Assembly (NCBI RefSeq): GCF_033001325.1
Contig: NZ_CP133111.1
Span: 4,294,501-4,358,500 of the forward strand
Source: Rhodopseudomonas sp. BAL398
Lineage (GTDB): Bacteria; Pseudomonadota; Alphaproteobacteria; Rhizobiales; Xanthobacteraceae
Reading direction: 5' to 3'
Length of the DNA stretch: 64,000 nt
The notes under the pieces were generated by a model. The model saw only the letters and a list, made by a program, of their open reading frames with translations, had not been told where the DNA came from and searched no databases. Position numbers and translations under genes: made by a program. Below, piece after piece: positions 30,728 through 39,203 of this stretch. How positions within the stretch are numbered: the stretch's first letter is position 1; each line of letters begins with the position of its first letter.

Positions 30728-31765
30728 TTAATTCAAGCGCGCCACCAGCGGGTGGAGCTGCCAGGCCTGCAACGGCTCCGGCGCCACCGTGTGCAGCGGC
30801 AGCAAGCCGATGCTGCGCGCCAGCCCGACGATCAGATCGCTGACCTCGCGTGGCTGCTCCTCATGGGCGAGATGGCCGAGGCCCGGCATGGTGACGATGC
30901 TGGAGCGTTGCACCATGGCGTGGACCCGCGCCGCATCCTTCGGCGCGATGGTCTTGTCGTTGCCGCCGCAGATCAGCATCAATTGGGTGGCCAGCCGCGG
31001 CAGGTCGAGCGCCAGCGGCGCCAGCTTCCAGTTCGCCATCATCCGGATCGCCGATGCGACGTGGCCGGGGCTGCGAGTGAGCCGGCGATAGAATTTGATT
31101 CCGGCCGGCTCCAGCGCCGAGCCGGTGTCGGCGATCATGCGTTCGATGAATTTGTCGCTGTCGGCAAAGCGGGCGAACAGCCGCGGCACCATCGCGCTTC
31201 GCGCCAGCAGCCGGGCGAACGGCGTCATCACCCGCCCGGCCAGTCCGCCAATCGGCAGCATGGCGCCGTTGAGGCCGACAAAGCCGCGCGGCGCGATGGC
31301 GCCATCGAGGCACATCCGCGCCAGCACCGCGGCGCCGGCGGAGTGGCCCGCAACCAGCGCCGGCGTGAGGTCGAGCTTGCCTAGCAGCGCGGCGAGATCC
31401 GACGCCATCGCATCGAGCGACAGTCGCTCCGGCACCGGGGATTCGGTGAAGCCATGGCCTGGCAGGTCGGGCGCCACCACGGTGAAATGCCGCGCCAGCA
31501 TCGGCGCCAGCGCGCGCCACGAATGGGTGGCCGCGCCGGTGCCGTGCAGCAGCAGCAGGACCGGTCCGCAGCCCATCCGCTGCACATGCCAGCGCAGGCC
31601 GGCGGCCTCGACGAACGCGCTGGTCTCGCGGTTCGGCCAATCGAAGCCGTCGCGCGTCCAGCACAGCCTGCCGCGGTCATCCGTGTCAGCCGGCGATGCC
31701 GGCAACGGATGGTCCGGTTTGCGATCGAGGCTGTGATCGAATGGCTGAGCTTGGCTGAGGCGCAT
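30728..31765 (-). CDS. bchO: Alpha/beta hydrolase, BchO-like (Mg-chelatase-associated)
   Basis: 345 aa. BchO is an alpha/beta hydrolase usually encoded with the Mg-chelatase genes bchI and bchD for bacteriochlorophyll synthesis; its reaction is unproven. The family block DGFDWPNRETSAFVEAAGLRW, WHVQRMGCGPVLLLLHGTGA, LPGHGFT, the nucleophile elbow GHSAGAAV and GLGHLAHEE (His) are present. A 40-residue N-terminal extension and a C-terminal tail are longer than usual. No other photosynthesis gene is in the window, so this copy is isolated. A general hydrolase of the same clan is the alternative. Confidence 0.8.
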   Translation of the reverse strand: MRLSQAQPFDHSLDRKPDHPLPASPADTDDRGRLCWTRDGFDWPNRETSAFVEAAGLRWHVQRMGCGPVLLLLHGTGAATHSWRALAPMLARHFTVVAPDLPGHGFTESPVPERLSLDAMASDLAALLGKLDLTPALVAGHSAGAAVLARMCLDGAIAPRGFVGLNGAMLPIGGLAGRVMTPFARLLARSAMVPRLFARFADSDKFIERMIADTGSALEPAGIKFYRRLTRSPGHVASAIRMMANWKLAPLALDLPRLATQLMLICGGNDKTIAPKDAARVHAMVQRSSIVTMPGLGHLAHEEQPREVSDLIVGLARSIGLLPLHTVAPEPLQAWQLHPLVARLN

Positions 31766-32227
31766 CTTGTCCTGCTCGTTTGATGACCTGCTCGCTTGAG
31801 ACGTCCATCGCTACATCGACGGCATGCATTGTCAAACGAAAGTGATTACGTGCGGTTCCGAGGCCGGCGGCGCGAATCGAATCACCGACTAACGACGCGC
31901 GTGATCGTCGCGGACTATCAAGGCGGTAGAAGTACCAAGGCCGACGCCGGTTGTCCGGCTCGGCGACCATGATGTGTCAAGCAGGCTGGCGACAAACGCG
32001 GCGCGCGTGATCGATTCGATCATTCAACTTGACGCACGCAATGTCAGAGTTACGAGACATGTGGCGAATTTCGCCGCGCCGCGCGCATTTTGGTTTTCAT
32101 CAGCTCATTACCGTTCATACTATCCAGTCAGACGATCCGATCAGGCCCGGAACGAAGCTGATTAGTTGCAGTTGCGAATCGCTGAACCAAGAATTCAGCG
32201 ATCATGCGCGGTATCTGGAGCATTCCG
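31766..32227. other. 462-base intergenic region with no supported gene
   Basis: Between the bchO-like start and the small frame at 32228. It contains a short direct repeat CCTGCTCGYTTGA at 31772-31801 in the bchO leader. Several frames cross it but lack family motifs and normal codon use. Base composition is more A/T-rich than the coding neighbours. I see no PpsR-type TGT-N12-ACA site; the nearest candidate has the wrong spacing (14). Confidence 0.5.
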
Positions 32228-32341
32228 ATGAAGATGTCTCATCTGGCGAATTTTCTGCTGATCATCTTGGGCGGCGCGGCGCTCGAGGTCGCCCATGCGG
32301 TGCGCCGCGGCTTTCGCGGTCGCCGCGTGCCGCCGGGCTGA
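32228..32341 (+). CDS. Possible 37-aa membrane microprotein
   Basis: MKMSHLANFLLIILGGAALE begins a 37-residue frame with one hydrophobic helix (residues 7-19) and an Arg-rich C-terminal tail (VRRGFRGRRVPPG). GGAG at 32217-32220 lies seven bases before the ATG, a good ribosome site. It sits convergent to the transglutaminase gene. No family is recognised and chance cannot be excluded at this length. Confidence 0.35.
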   Translation: MKMSHLANFLLIILGGAALEVAHAVRRGFRGRRVPPG

Positions 32342-32353
32342 TCGCCGGTCGCC

Positions 32354-33133
32354 TCACGCCGCGGCGGTCACCGAGATCGACTGGCGCAAGACCTGGCATT
32401 GCTTGTCGGAGGTCAGGAATGCGATGTCGGAGGCGTCGCGGCCATTGCCGATCCGCACGATGCCGGCCACCGGCGCCAGCCGGGTCGGGTCGATCAGCCA
32501 CCAGCTGTTGTCGAGATAGACTTCGAACACCGCATGGAAATCCGGCGGATTGAGATCGAGCGCATAGGCGCTGACGGCGCGGGCCGGAATGCCCAGCGCC
32601 CTTGTCAGGGTGATGCCCAGATGGGTGAAGTCACGACACACCCCGGCGCGGTCAACGAAAGTGCGCTCGGCCGTGGTCTCGGCGTCGCTGACGCCGGCGA
32701 CATAATCGATGTTGCGGCTGATCCAGTTCAGAATCGCCATCACTCGCGCAACGCCGTCACCGGCGCTGGCGAATTCGCGCTGCGCGAACCGCATGAATTT
32801 GTCGGACGGGCAGAACCGGCTGGGCAACAGAAACGGCAACACGTCGTGGGGCAATTCCGACCAGACATGTTGCTGCCCGCTGGCGGGGAGCAATTGGCGC
32901 AGCCGGTTCTCGACCACGGCGTCATAGCGAATCGCCACCTCGCCCGACAGGCAGGCGCGAATGCTGCGATCGCCGGCCGGCGAGATGTCGCGCAATAGCT
33001 CGGCCGGCGGATCGAACACCAGCTTCTCCGAGACGATGGTCTGATCGTCGGTGTGCGACGCCTCGAGGCTGGCGATGATCTGGGTCGATGGTGCAAAGCT
33101 GTAGACCAGTTCCGACTTGATCGCGATTTTCAT
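32354..33133 (-). CDS. Transglutaminase-like cysteine protease family protein
   Basis: 259 aa from the ATG at 33133 (MKIAIKSELVYSF); a frame extension upstream is less likely. The catalytic triad of the transglutaminase-like superfamily is visible: Cys166 in DRAGVCRDFTHL, His200 in PPDFHAVFEVYL, and Asp215 in WWLIDPTRLA. The N-terminal beta domain is typical of bacterial forms. There is no signal peptide, so it is probably cytoplasmic; the substrate is unknown and peptidase or amidase activity is likelier than crosslinking. Confidence 0.9.
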   Translation of the reverse strand: MKIAIKSELVYSFAPSTQIIASLEASHTDDQTIVSEKLVFDPPAELLRDISPAGDRSIRACLSGEVAIRYDAVVENRLRQLLPASGQQHVWSELPHDVLPFLLPSRFCPSDKFMRFAQREFASAGDGVARVMAILNWISRNIDYVAGVSDAETTAERTFVDRAGVCRDFTHLGITLTRALGIPARAVSAYALDLNPPDFHAVFEVYLDNSWWLIDPTRLAPVAGIVRIGNGRDASDIAFLTSDKQCQVLRQSISVTAAA

Positions 33134-33287
33134 GGTGCCCCCGGTTTCGACAGCGATGCGATGGCGCGAACCACCGTGGTCAGCAAAGCTCATCGCCAGC
33201 AGAGTTCATGGCAAGCAAAGGTGATTGAAAGCAAGAGTCACGCCGGGATGTCGCGGCGGTGGTCCCGGGGCGTTGCCGGCGGCCGGC

Positions 33288-34034
33288 CTAGCCGGTCGAG
33301 ACTTCGCGCCGCGCCTCGAACAATTCGCGCGGCGGGCCGGACAGGCGCTTGTGCATGTGGACCATAAACGCCATGCCGAACAGCGGCGTCGCCAGATTGA
33401 CGATCGGGATCGAGACGAAGGCGGCGATCACCAAGCCGCAGGTGAACACGATCGCGGCGTTGTCCTTGCGCATTGCCTTGGCCTCGGCGGCGGGTCGAAA
33501 CCGCATCGCCGCCAGCTCGAAATATTCCCGACCGAGCAGCCAGGCGGTGGCGATGAAGAAGGCGATGAAGCCGGCGCCGGCAATGAACACGAAGGGCAGC
33601 GCGATCAGATAGACCAGGATGGTCAGCAGCGCGGTCTTGATGGTCTCGGTCATCGCCAGGCCGAACGGCAGCGCGACGCCGGGCGGCTCGTCCGGATAAT
33701 ATTCGCGCTCGACATGGTCGGCGGCGTCATCGACGAAAATGCCGGCGACCAGCGAGGTCACCGCCGGCATCAGGAATACCGCGCCCAGCACCACGCCCAG
33801 CGCAGCGGCGATCGAGACGATCCAGGCCAGAATATTCAGCGGGGTCTGAAAGCCAGGTCCCAGCGCGGCCTCGGCCCAGACCTCGCCCGAGGTGGCGAAC
33901 CAACTCAGCGCCCGTTGCAGACCGATCGCCATCACGGTGATCAGCGCCAGCGCGAAGGCGATCGATCGCCACAGGATCGAGCGCATCGGCGGCGACAGGA
34001 TCTGGGTCAGCGCCTTGATGGCGGCGTCGAGCAT
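33288..34034 (-). CDS. EI24/CysZ-like integral membrane protein
   Basis: 248 aa. It has about four long hydrophobic stretches (IAFALALITVMAIGL, LNILAWIVSIAAALGVVLGAVFLM, IKTALLTILVYLIALPFVFIAGAGFIAFFIATAWLL, AAIVFTCGLVIAAFVSIPIVNLATPLFGMAFMVH). The motif REYFELAAMRF is the EI24-domain signature. CysZ homologues admit sulfate, but no cys genes are adjacent, so transport of sulfate is inferred from the family only. Confidence 0.82.
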   Translation of the reverse strand: MLDAAIKALTQILSPPMRSILWRSIAFALALITVMAIGLQRALSWFATSGEVWAEAALGPGFQTPLNILAWIVSIAAALGVVLGAVFLMPAVTSLVAGIFVDDAADHVEREYYPDEPPGVALPFGLAMTETIKTALLTILVYLIALPFVFIAGAGFIAFFIATAWLLGREYFELAAMRFRPAAEAKAMRKDNAAIVFTCGLVIAAFVSIPIVNLATPLFGMAFMVHMHKRLSGPPRELFEARREVSTG

Positions 34035-34227
34035 GGCGGCGTCCTCGTCGAATAATCAGTCGCACAGGTAGCGATGGTGGCGGGCTTCGGCAAGGGTTTC
34101 GGGCCGGGCGTCGCCGTCGTCCGGCGACCCTGGCGGGTGCCGCGCTGTCCGGTGCCAAACCGAAAAGTAGCTTTGCAACTTCGGCGTTGTAGGCCAAAGT
34201 CGCGCCAGATTTCTCACAAGCAGATCG

Positions 34228-36207
34228 ATGGTGCGCGTGCCGACAAGTGATCGACAGTTTCGGGCGTTGGCGGAAAACCTTCCGACGCTGTGCTGGATAG
34301 CCGGACCCGACGGCTATATCCACTGGTACAACCGCCGCTGGTACGAATACACGGGAACCAGCGCCGCCGAAATGGAAGGCTGGGGTTGGCAATCGGTCCA
34401 TCATCCGGAAAAGCTGCCCGACGTGCTCGAACGCTGGCGGGCCTCGATCGCCAGCGGCCAACCGTTCGAGATGTTGTTTCCGCTACGCGGGGGCGATGGG
34501 GTCTACCGGCCGTTTCTGACCCGGGTCAGTCCCTCCCGCGACGCCGACGGCGCGATTACCGCCTGGTTCGGCGTCAACACCGATCTCACCGACCAGATGA
34601 ACGCCGAGCAGGCGCTGCGCGACAGCGAGGCCAAGTTCCGGACCCTCGCCCAGGCCATCCCCAATCACGTCTGGACCGCGCTGCCGGACGGCCAGCTCGA
34701 CTGGTTCAACGACCAAGTCTATCAATATAGCGGCGCGGCGCCGGGCGAACTCGACGGTCAGAGCTGGGCTGCTATCGTTCATCCCGACGACGTTGCCGCG
34801 ATCGCCAATGGCTGGGCGGCTTCGCTCGCCTCGGGCGCGTCCTATCAGGCCGAATTTCGGTTGCGCCGCGCCGACGGGCTGTATCGCTGGCATGTCTCCC
34901 GCGCGGTGCCGATCCGCGATGCCGACGGCCGGATCACCCGCTGGATCGGCACCAACACCGATATCGAGGACCAAAAAAGCACCGCCGAGGCGCTGGCGCA
35001 TCTCAACGACACGTTGGAACATCGGGTCGAGAGCCGCACCGCCGAATTGCTGCAGGCGCAGGAGACGTTGCGGCAGAGCCAGCGCATGGAATCGCTCGGC
35101 AAGCTGACCGGCGGCGTCGCGCATGATTTCAACAATCTGCTGCAGGTGATCAGCGGCAACCTGCAACTGCTGCTGCGCGACATCGCCGGCAATGCCAAGG
35201 CCGAGCGGCGGGTTCATAATGCGATGGCCGGCGTCACCCGCGGCGCCAAGCTGGCGTCGCAGCTGTTGTCGTTCGGCCGGCGGCAACCGCTGGCGCCGCG
35301 CGTGGTCAATATCGGCCGCTTCATCCGCGAAACCGACGACATGCTGCGCCGGGCGCTGGGCGATGAAATCGAGATCGAAACCGTCGTCGCCGGCGGGTTG
35401 TGGAATACGCAGATCGATCCCGGCAATATCGAGAATGCGATCCTCAACCTCGCGATCAACGCCCGCGACGCCATGGACGGCGTCGGCAAACTGACGATCG
35501 AGGCCGGCAACGCCTCGCTGGATGACGACTACACCCGCCTCAATCCAGACGCGACGCCGGGCCAATACGTGTTGCTGGCGATCACCGATACCGGTTGCGG
35601 GATTGCGCCCGAAATCGTCGACGAGGTGTTCGAGCCGTTTTTCACCACCAAGGCGGATGGCAAGGGCTCCGGGCTCGGCCTGTCGATGGTGTACGGCTTC
35701 GTCAAGCAATCCGGCGGTCATATCAAGATCTACAGCGAGGTCGGCCAGGGCACGACAATCAAGCTGTATCTGCCGCGTACCACCGAGTCCGAGGACGTTG
35801 TGGTCCCGGCCGTCGCCGGACCGGTCGAAGGCGGCTCCGAATCGATCCTGGTGGTGGAGGATGATGCCGAGGTGCGGGAAACCTCGGTCGCCACCTTGCT
35901 CGATCTCGGCTATCGGGTGCTGCAGGCCAAGGACGCGCAAAGCGCACTCAGCGTGGTGGAAAGCGGCTCGGCGATCGATCTGCTGTTCACCGATGTGGTG
36001 ATGCCAGGGCCGCTGCGCAGCCCCGAACTGGCGCGCAAGGCACGGGAACGGCTGCCCGGCCTCGTCGTGCTGTTCACCTCGGGCTACACCGAAAACGCCA
36101 TCGTGCATGGCGGCCGGCTCGACCCCGGGGTCGACCTGCTGCCGAAGCCCTATTCGCGCGAGGCGCTGGCGCAAAAGATCCGCGCCGTTTTGGCGAAGCG
36201 CAACTGA
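34228..36207 (+). CDS. Soluble hybrid histidine kinase (PAS-PAS-HK-REC)
   Basis: 659 aa, no membrane segment. PAS domains at about 10-125 and 132-250 (each with a PAC end, WFGVNTDLTDQ and WIGTNTDIEDQ), a coiled coil, phosphoacceptor His299 in GGVAHDFNNLLQ, an ATPase domain with NLAINARDAM, DTGCGIA and GSGLGLSMVYG, and a receiver at 538-655 with Asp589 in DLLFTDVVMP. The HDFNN type marks the HWE-adjacent/HisKA family common in alphaproteobacteria. A cytosolic redox or light-type signal is plausible; no partner is next to it. Confidence 0.92.
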   Translation: MVRVPTSDRQFRALAENLPTLCWIAGPDGYIHWYNRRWYEYTGTSAAEMEGWGWQSVHHPEKLPDVLERWRASIASGQPFEMLFPLRGGDGVYRPFLTRVSPSRDADGAITAWFGVNTDLTDQMNAEQALRDSEAKFRTLAQAIPNHVWTALPDGQLDWFNDQVYQYSGAAPGELDGQSWAAIVHPDDVAAIANGWAASLASGASYQAEFRLRRADGLYRWHVSRAVPIRDADGRITRWIGTNTDIEDQKSTAEALAHLNDTLEHRVESRTAELLQAQETLRQSQRMESLGKLTGGVAHDFNNLLQVISGNLQLLLRDIAGNAKAERRVHNAMAGVTRGAKLASQLLSFGRRQPLAPRVVNIGRFIRETDDMLRRALGDEIEIETVVAGGLWNTQIDPGNIENAILNLAINARDAMDGVGKLTIEAGNASLDDDYTRLNPDATPGQYVLLAITDTGCGIAPEIVDEVFEPFFTTKADGKGSGLGLSMVYGFVKQSGGHIKIYSEVGQGTTIKLYLPRTTESEDVVVPAVAGPVEGGSESILVVEDDAEVRETSVATLLDLGYRVLQAKDAQSALSVVESGSAIDLLFTDVVMPGPLRSPELARKARERLPGLVVLFTSGYTENAIVHGGRLDPGVDLLPKPYSREALAQKIRAVLAKRN

Positions 36208-36227
36208 GCGAGGCGGCTTACGCCGTA

Positions 36228-36361
36228 TCCCGGACGCGGTGCGGCATTGTTCATGCCGCTCCGCGGCTCAGGGATGCCGCTTGATAAGCCAACCAGCGGG
36301 GCCCCGGCTCTGCGGCGCACCACGCCGCCAAGCGGCGCGTTGCGCCGCGTCCGGGGCACGG
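36228..36361. repeat. Dispersed palindromic repeat, GTCCCGGCTCTGCGG type
   Basis: TATCCCGGACGCGGTGCGGC at the left mirrors GCGCCGCGTCCGGGGCA at the right, with GGGGCCCCGGCTCTGCGGCGC inside. It occupies the gap between the convergent hybrid kinase and aceK. Confidence 0.7.
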
Positions 36362-36395
36362 CACGACTGATGAATCGGCCTCGGCGACAGCCGCC

Positions 36396-38267
36396 TCAGC
36401 GCGGCAAGCGCCGCGCGGCTGGGTAGCTCATCACCTCCGGCACCTCGCCGGCGCGTAAGGCGCGCTGCATGGCTTCCCAATAATCGGCGCGCAGCAGATC
36501 CGCATGGGCATCGCGGAACACGCGGCGCAGCGTGAAATCGTCGATCCGCAATCCGGCCTCCATGTCGTCCGGCGCAAATACCGCGCCCTGCTCGAACTGC
36601 CAATGCGGAAGACCGGGCTCGCCCTCGGCGCAGCCGGCGGTGTTGTGGACCGTGACGTCGGTCAGCGGTTCGACCGCATGGTAATCGAACAGATAGACCT
36701 TGAGGGTGCGGCTGACGCCGTAATTGGAGCTGTCGAGATCGCGGTTGAAGATATTGGCGGCGGCGTTGTTGCGGATGCAATGGCCGAGATTGATCACCGC
36801 GGTCCGCGCCTCGGCCGGCGACGCCTTGGCCAGAAACAGCGGCAGCGGCACCAGTTTCATCTGCACGATCAGCTGGCGGAACACCAGCGCCGAGCGGTCG
36901 AGGCTGACATTGCCGATGCCGGCCTCGAGCAATTCGTCGAGCAAATCGGGCGCGAACATCGCGCGCTCCAGCTTGACGTTGGTGTAGATGATGTTGTCCA
37001 GCATCGCGCCGGCGCGGTCCATCTCATGCACCAGATGATATTTGCGCAGCACGCTGTCGGGGCCTTCGAAGCGGTCCCATTTGTAATCGTCGGTGGGATG
37101 GTCGCGGATGATCTTCAGCACATAGCCCGAGCCCGGCATCGTGAAGGCGATCGCCACGGTGCCGCGCAGGCCGGGCGCGGTATCGAATTTTTCCTTGCTG
37201 CGGCGGTGATGGCTCAGGATCTCGGTCATCACCGCGACCTTGCCGAGGTGATGAAAGCCGATCGTGGAATAATGCAGGCCGAGCGGCCGCTTCGGCATCA
37301 GCTCGCTGAGCAGCAGCGCCAGCTCGTGATAATGCGGATTGGTGACGTGGAAATTCGCCAGCGTCGGCGAGAATGCGTATTGCAGCTCGTCGCTCTCGCA
37401 CAGCACCGCGTCGACCGACAGCCCGTCGTGATCGTGCCGCAGCGCGAGCATCAGCGGGATGCTGCGCAACGGCCGGTCGCCGCTGCTGCGTAGCACGATG
37501 CGGCCGACCAGGCAGGCCTCGCGATTGCGGAAGAAGCCGGAATTCGCCATCTCGATCCGCGCCGCCTCGCCATCGCGCGGCCCCAGCGGCTCCAGCGCGG
37601 CGGCAATCGCATTGGCCACCCGTGCGGCGTCGCCATCGAGATCGCGCCATGGCGTGTCGCGACCGGGCACCGTGAAGCCGGCCATCTCCAAGATGTCATG
37701 GATCACCCCGGGCTCGATCGGAATCCGGGCGGGAAAGGTCTTGATCACCGCGCGGGCGGTGCCGCGTGGCTTGGCGGTGATGCCGGCCTCGTAGGAGATC
37801 GGCCGCCATTCATTGCGCAGCAGCATGCGGCGCAGCGATTGCCAGAACGCGAACACGAAATCGGCCTCGTAGCGAGTCGCGATCGCGGCCAGCAATTCGG
37901 CCTCGGCCAGCGCCCACAGCCGCTCGTCATTGGCGGATTCCGGCAGGCCGGCATGGAGCAACGGCGTCAGCTGATCGAGGCAGGCGGTGTACAGCGTCAG
38001 CCGGTCGCGCGACAGCTGCACCGTCGCCGGCCAGTCGCGGGCCTCGAACGCGGCCTTGACCAGCTGCGGAATCCGCCGCGACACCGCGTAATAGCTGGTG
38101 AAGGCTTCCAGCACCACGCGGGCCAGCAGCGGCGCCTGCTGCTCCAACTCGCTGGCGCGGAACAGCTCATCCAGCAGCTCGAAATCCGGCTCCGCGATCT
38201 TCAGCGCGCCCGACAATTGCCGGGTGCCGATGGCTTGATTTGGGTTCTGTCGGTCCGGGCTGATCAT
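36396..38267 (-). CDS. aceK: Isocitrate dehydrogenase kinase/phosphatase AceK
   Basis: 623 aa from the ATG at 38267 (MISPDRQNPN); upstream starts are possible but not supported by a ribosome site. AceK phosphorylates and dephosphorylates isocitrate dehydrogenase, switching carbon between the TCA cycle and the glyoxylate bypass. Matching blocks: RYEADFVFAFWQSLRRML, FTMPGSGYVLKIIRDHP (ATP loop), KYHLVHEMDRAGAMLD, the kinase/phosphatase core QMKLVPLPLFL and NIFNRDLDSSNYGVSRTLKVYLFDYHAVEPL. It stands apart from aceA/aceB/icd in this window. It may be longer than E. coli AceK (578 aa) by an N-terminal 25-30 residues. Confidence 0.92.
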   Translation of the reverse strand: MISPDRQNPNQAIGTRQLSGALKIAEPDFELLDELFRASELEQQAPLLARVVLEAFTSYYAVSRRIPQLVKAAFEARDWPATVQLSRDRLTLYTACLDQLTPLLHAGLPESANDERLWALAEAELLAAIATRYEADFVFAFWQSLRRMLLRNEWRPISYEAGITAKPRGTARAVIKTFPARIPIEPGVIHDILEMAGFTVPGRDTPWRDLDGDAARVANAIAAALEPLGPRDGEAARIEMANSGFFRNREACLVGRIVLRSSGDRPLRSIPLMLALRHDHDGLSVDAVLCESDELQYAFSPTLANFHVTNPHYHELALLLSELMPKRPLGLHYSTIGFHHLGKVAVMTEILSHHRRSKEKFDTAPGLRGTVAIAFTMPGSGYVLKIIRDHPTDDYKWDRFEGPDSVLRKYHLVHEMDRAGAMLDNIIYTNVKLERAMFAPDLLDELLEAGIGNVSLDRSALVFRQLIVQMKLVPLPLFLAKASPAEARTAVINLGHCIRNNAAANIFNRDLDSSNYGVSRTLKVYLFDYHAVEPLTDVTVHNTAGCAEGEPGLPHWQFEQGAVFAPDDMEAGLRIDDFTLRRVFRDAHADLLRADYWEAMQRALRAGEVPEVMSYPAARRLPR

Positions 38268-38577
38268 GACACCGTCTTGGCTGGCGCAGGGTTGGCTACA
38301 GGCCCCGCGCTTTGGCTGCCCGATCATGCACCGTCTGAATATGACAGCGCGTGATCTGACGCAAAGTCGGGAGCGGATCGGCGCAACTGCGGAGTCTCGC
38401 GGCTTCCGATACCGCCCGGCCGCAGACATCGCCGGCCGTGGCCCTAGCGCAGGATGCCTTATCTTCGAATCGTCATCCCGCTCTAGCTTCTTGTTCGCGC
38501 ATGATCTTTTCCGAAGACCGGGATCCACTTTTTTTCGGGATCAGCTGTAGCGCCCGTCGGTCGTGGCGCCGGTCGCT
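38268..38577. other. Gap between aceK and DUF1508 gene with a GATC-hairpin repeat
   Basis: About 310 bases without a supported gene. The segment 38499-38543 (GCATGATCTTTTCCGAAGACC ... TTTTTTTCGGGATCA) is a dispersed element: GATC-flanked arms with TTTTCCGAA. A reverse-orientation relative is at 45194-45232. The rest shows nothing recognisable. Confidence 0.6.
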
Positions 38578-38760
38578 TTATTTGGTCTGATCGTCGAGCG
38601 TAGCGCCGGGGGCGTTGGTCTTGATCGATTCGATCGCGCTGAGCGCCGAGGCCTTCTGCGCATAGCCTTCCGACGCAAACATGGTCTCGCCATTGGACGC
38701 CTTGAAGCGGAACCGGAACTCGCCGGCCTTGTCTTTGTAGACTTCGAATTTGTAAGCCAT
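38578..38760 (-). CDS. DUF1508 (YegP-like) small protein
   Basis: 60 aa. MAYKFEVYKDKAGEFRFRFK, KASNGETMFASEGYAQKASALSAIESIKTNAPGA is a single DUF1508 unit, a small beta-beta-beta-alpha domain that binds no known ligand. The role is unknown; a stress link has been proposed for YegP. Its last 22 bases (38579-38600 on the + strand) are repeated exactly at 39082-39103. Confidence 0.93.
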   Translation of the reverse strand: MAYKFEVYKDKAGEFRFRFKASNGETMFASEGYAQKASALSAIESIKTNAPGATLDDQTK

Positions 38761-39203
38761 CTTGTGTCCCCCGCGGCGCTCGACTCGGTCCCTCGCCGCA
38801 ATGGTGTTTCGAGCGCATCTCTAAGTCAACCGACCGCGGCGCTTCGACCAAGGCGCGGATCGCCTTTCCCGATGTCATTCGCAGATCGCAAATGGAGCAC
38901 CGGCAGGCGCCATAGTTGCAAAATTTACGTGATGGTCTCTGCCGGCGCTCCACCAGCGGTCGCTCAGGTGATTCCGAAGCCGCCGGCGCGATCCGCCCGC
39001 CGCGCCTCGTAATGCGCGGGGGGCAGGGCTGATCAGATCCACATCCCGGATTGCGCGGCGCTGCATTCAGGTTGCGCATGCTATTTGGTCTGATCGTCGA
39101 GCGGGGCAAGAAAAAGCAGGATGGTGTTCCGGGCGAATTGCGATCCTGCTTTAGCTTAGGGTCAGCGATAGTCTGGCCGAAAATCGTGGCCCAGTTGTTG
39201 AGC
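38761..39203. other. 443-base gap with a 22-bp copy of the DUF1508 gene 3' end
   Basis: The + strand sequence TATTTGGTCTGATCGTCGAG at 39082-39103 equals 38579-38600, the antisense of the LDDQTK-stop end of the DUF1508 gene. No matching body of a second gene is visible upstream, so it is a remnant or recombination scar. The rest of the gap has no recognisable gene. Confidence 0.65.

Noticed and set aside
31960-32000. PpsR/CrtJ-type site (TGT-N12-ACA) before bchO
   Set aside because: The only TGT...ACA pair found has 14 bases between, and lies about 200 bases from the start.
34483-36174. 563-aa open frame on the - strand
   Set aside because: Antisense to the PAS-PAS-HK-REC kinase; no recognised motif.
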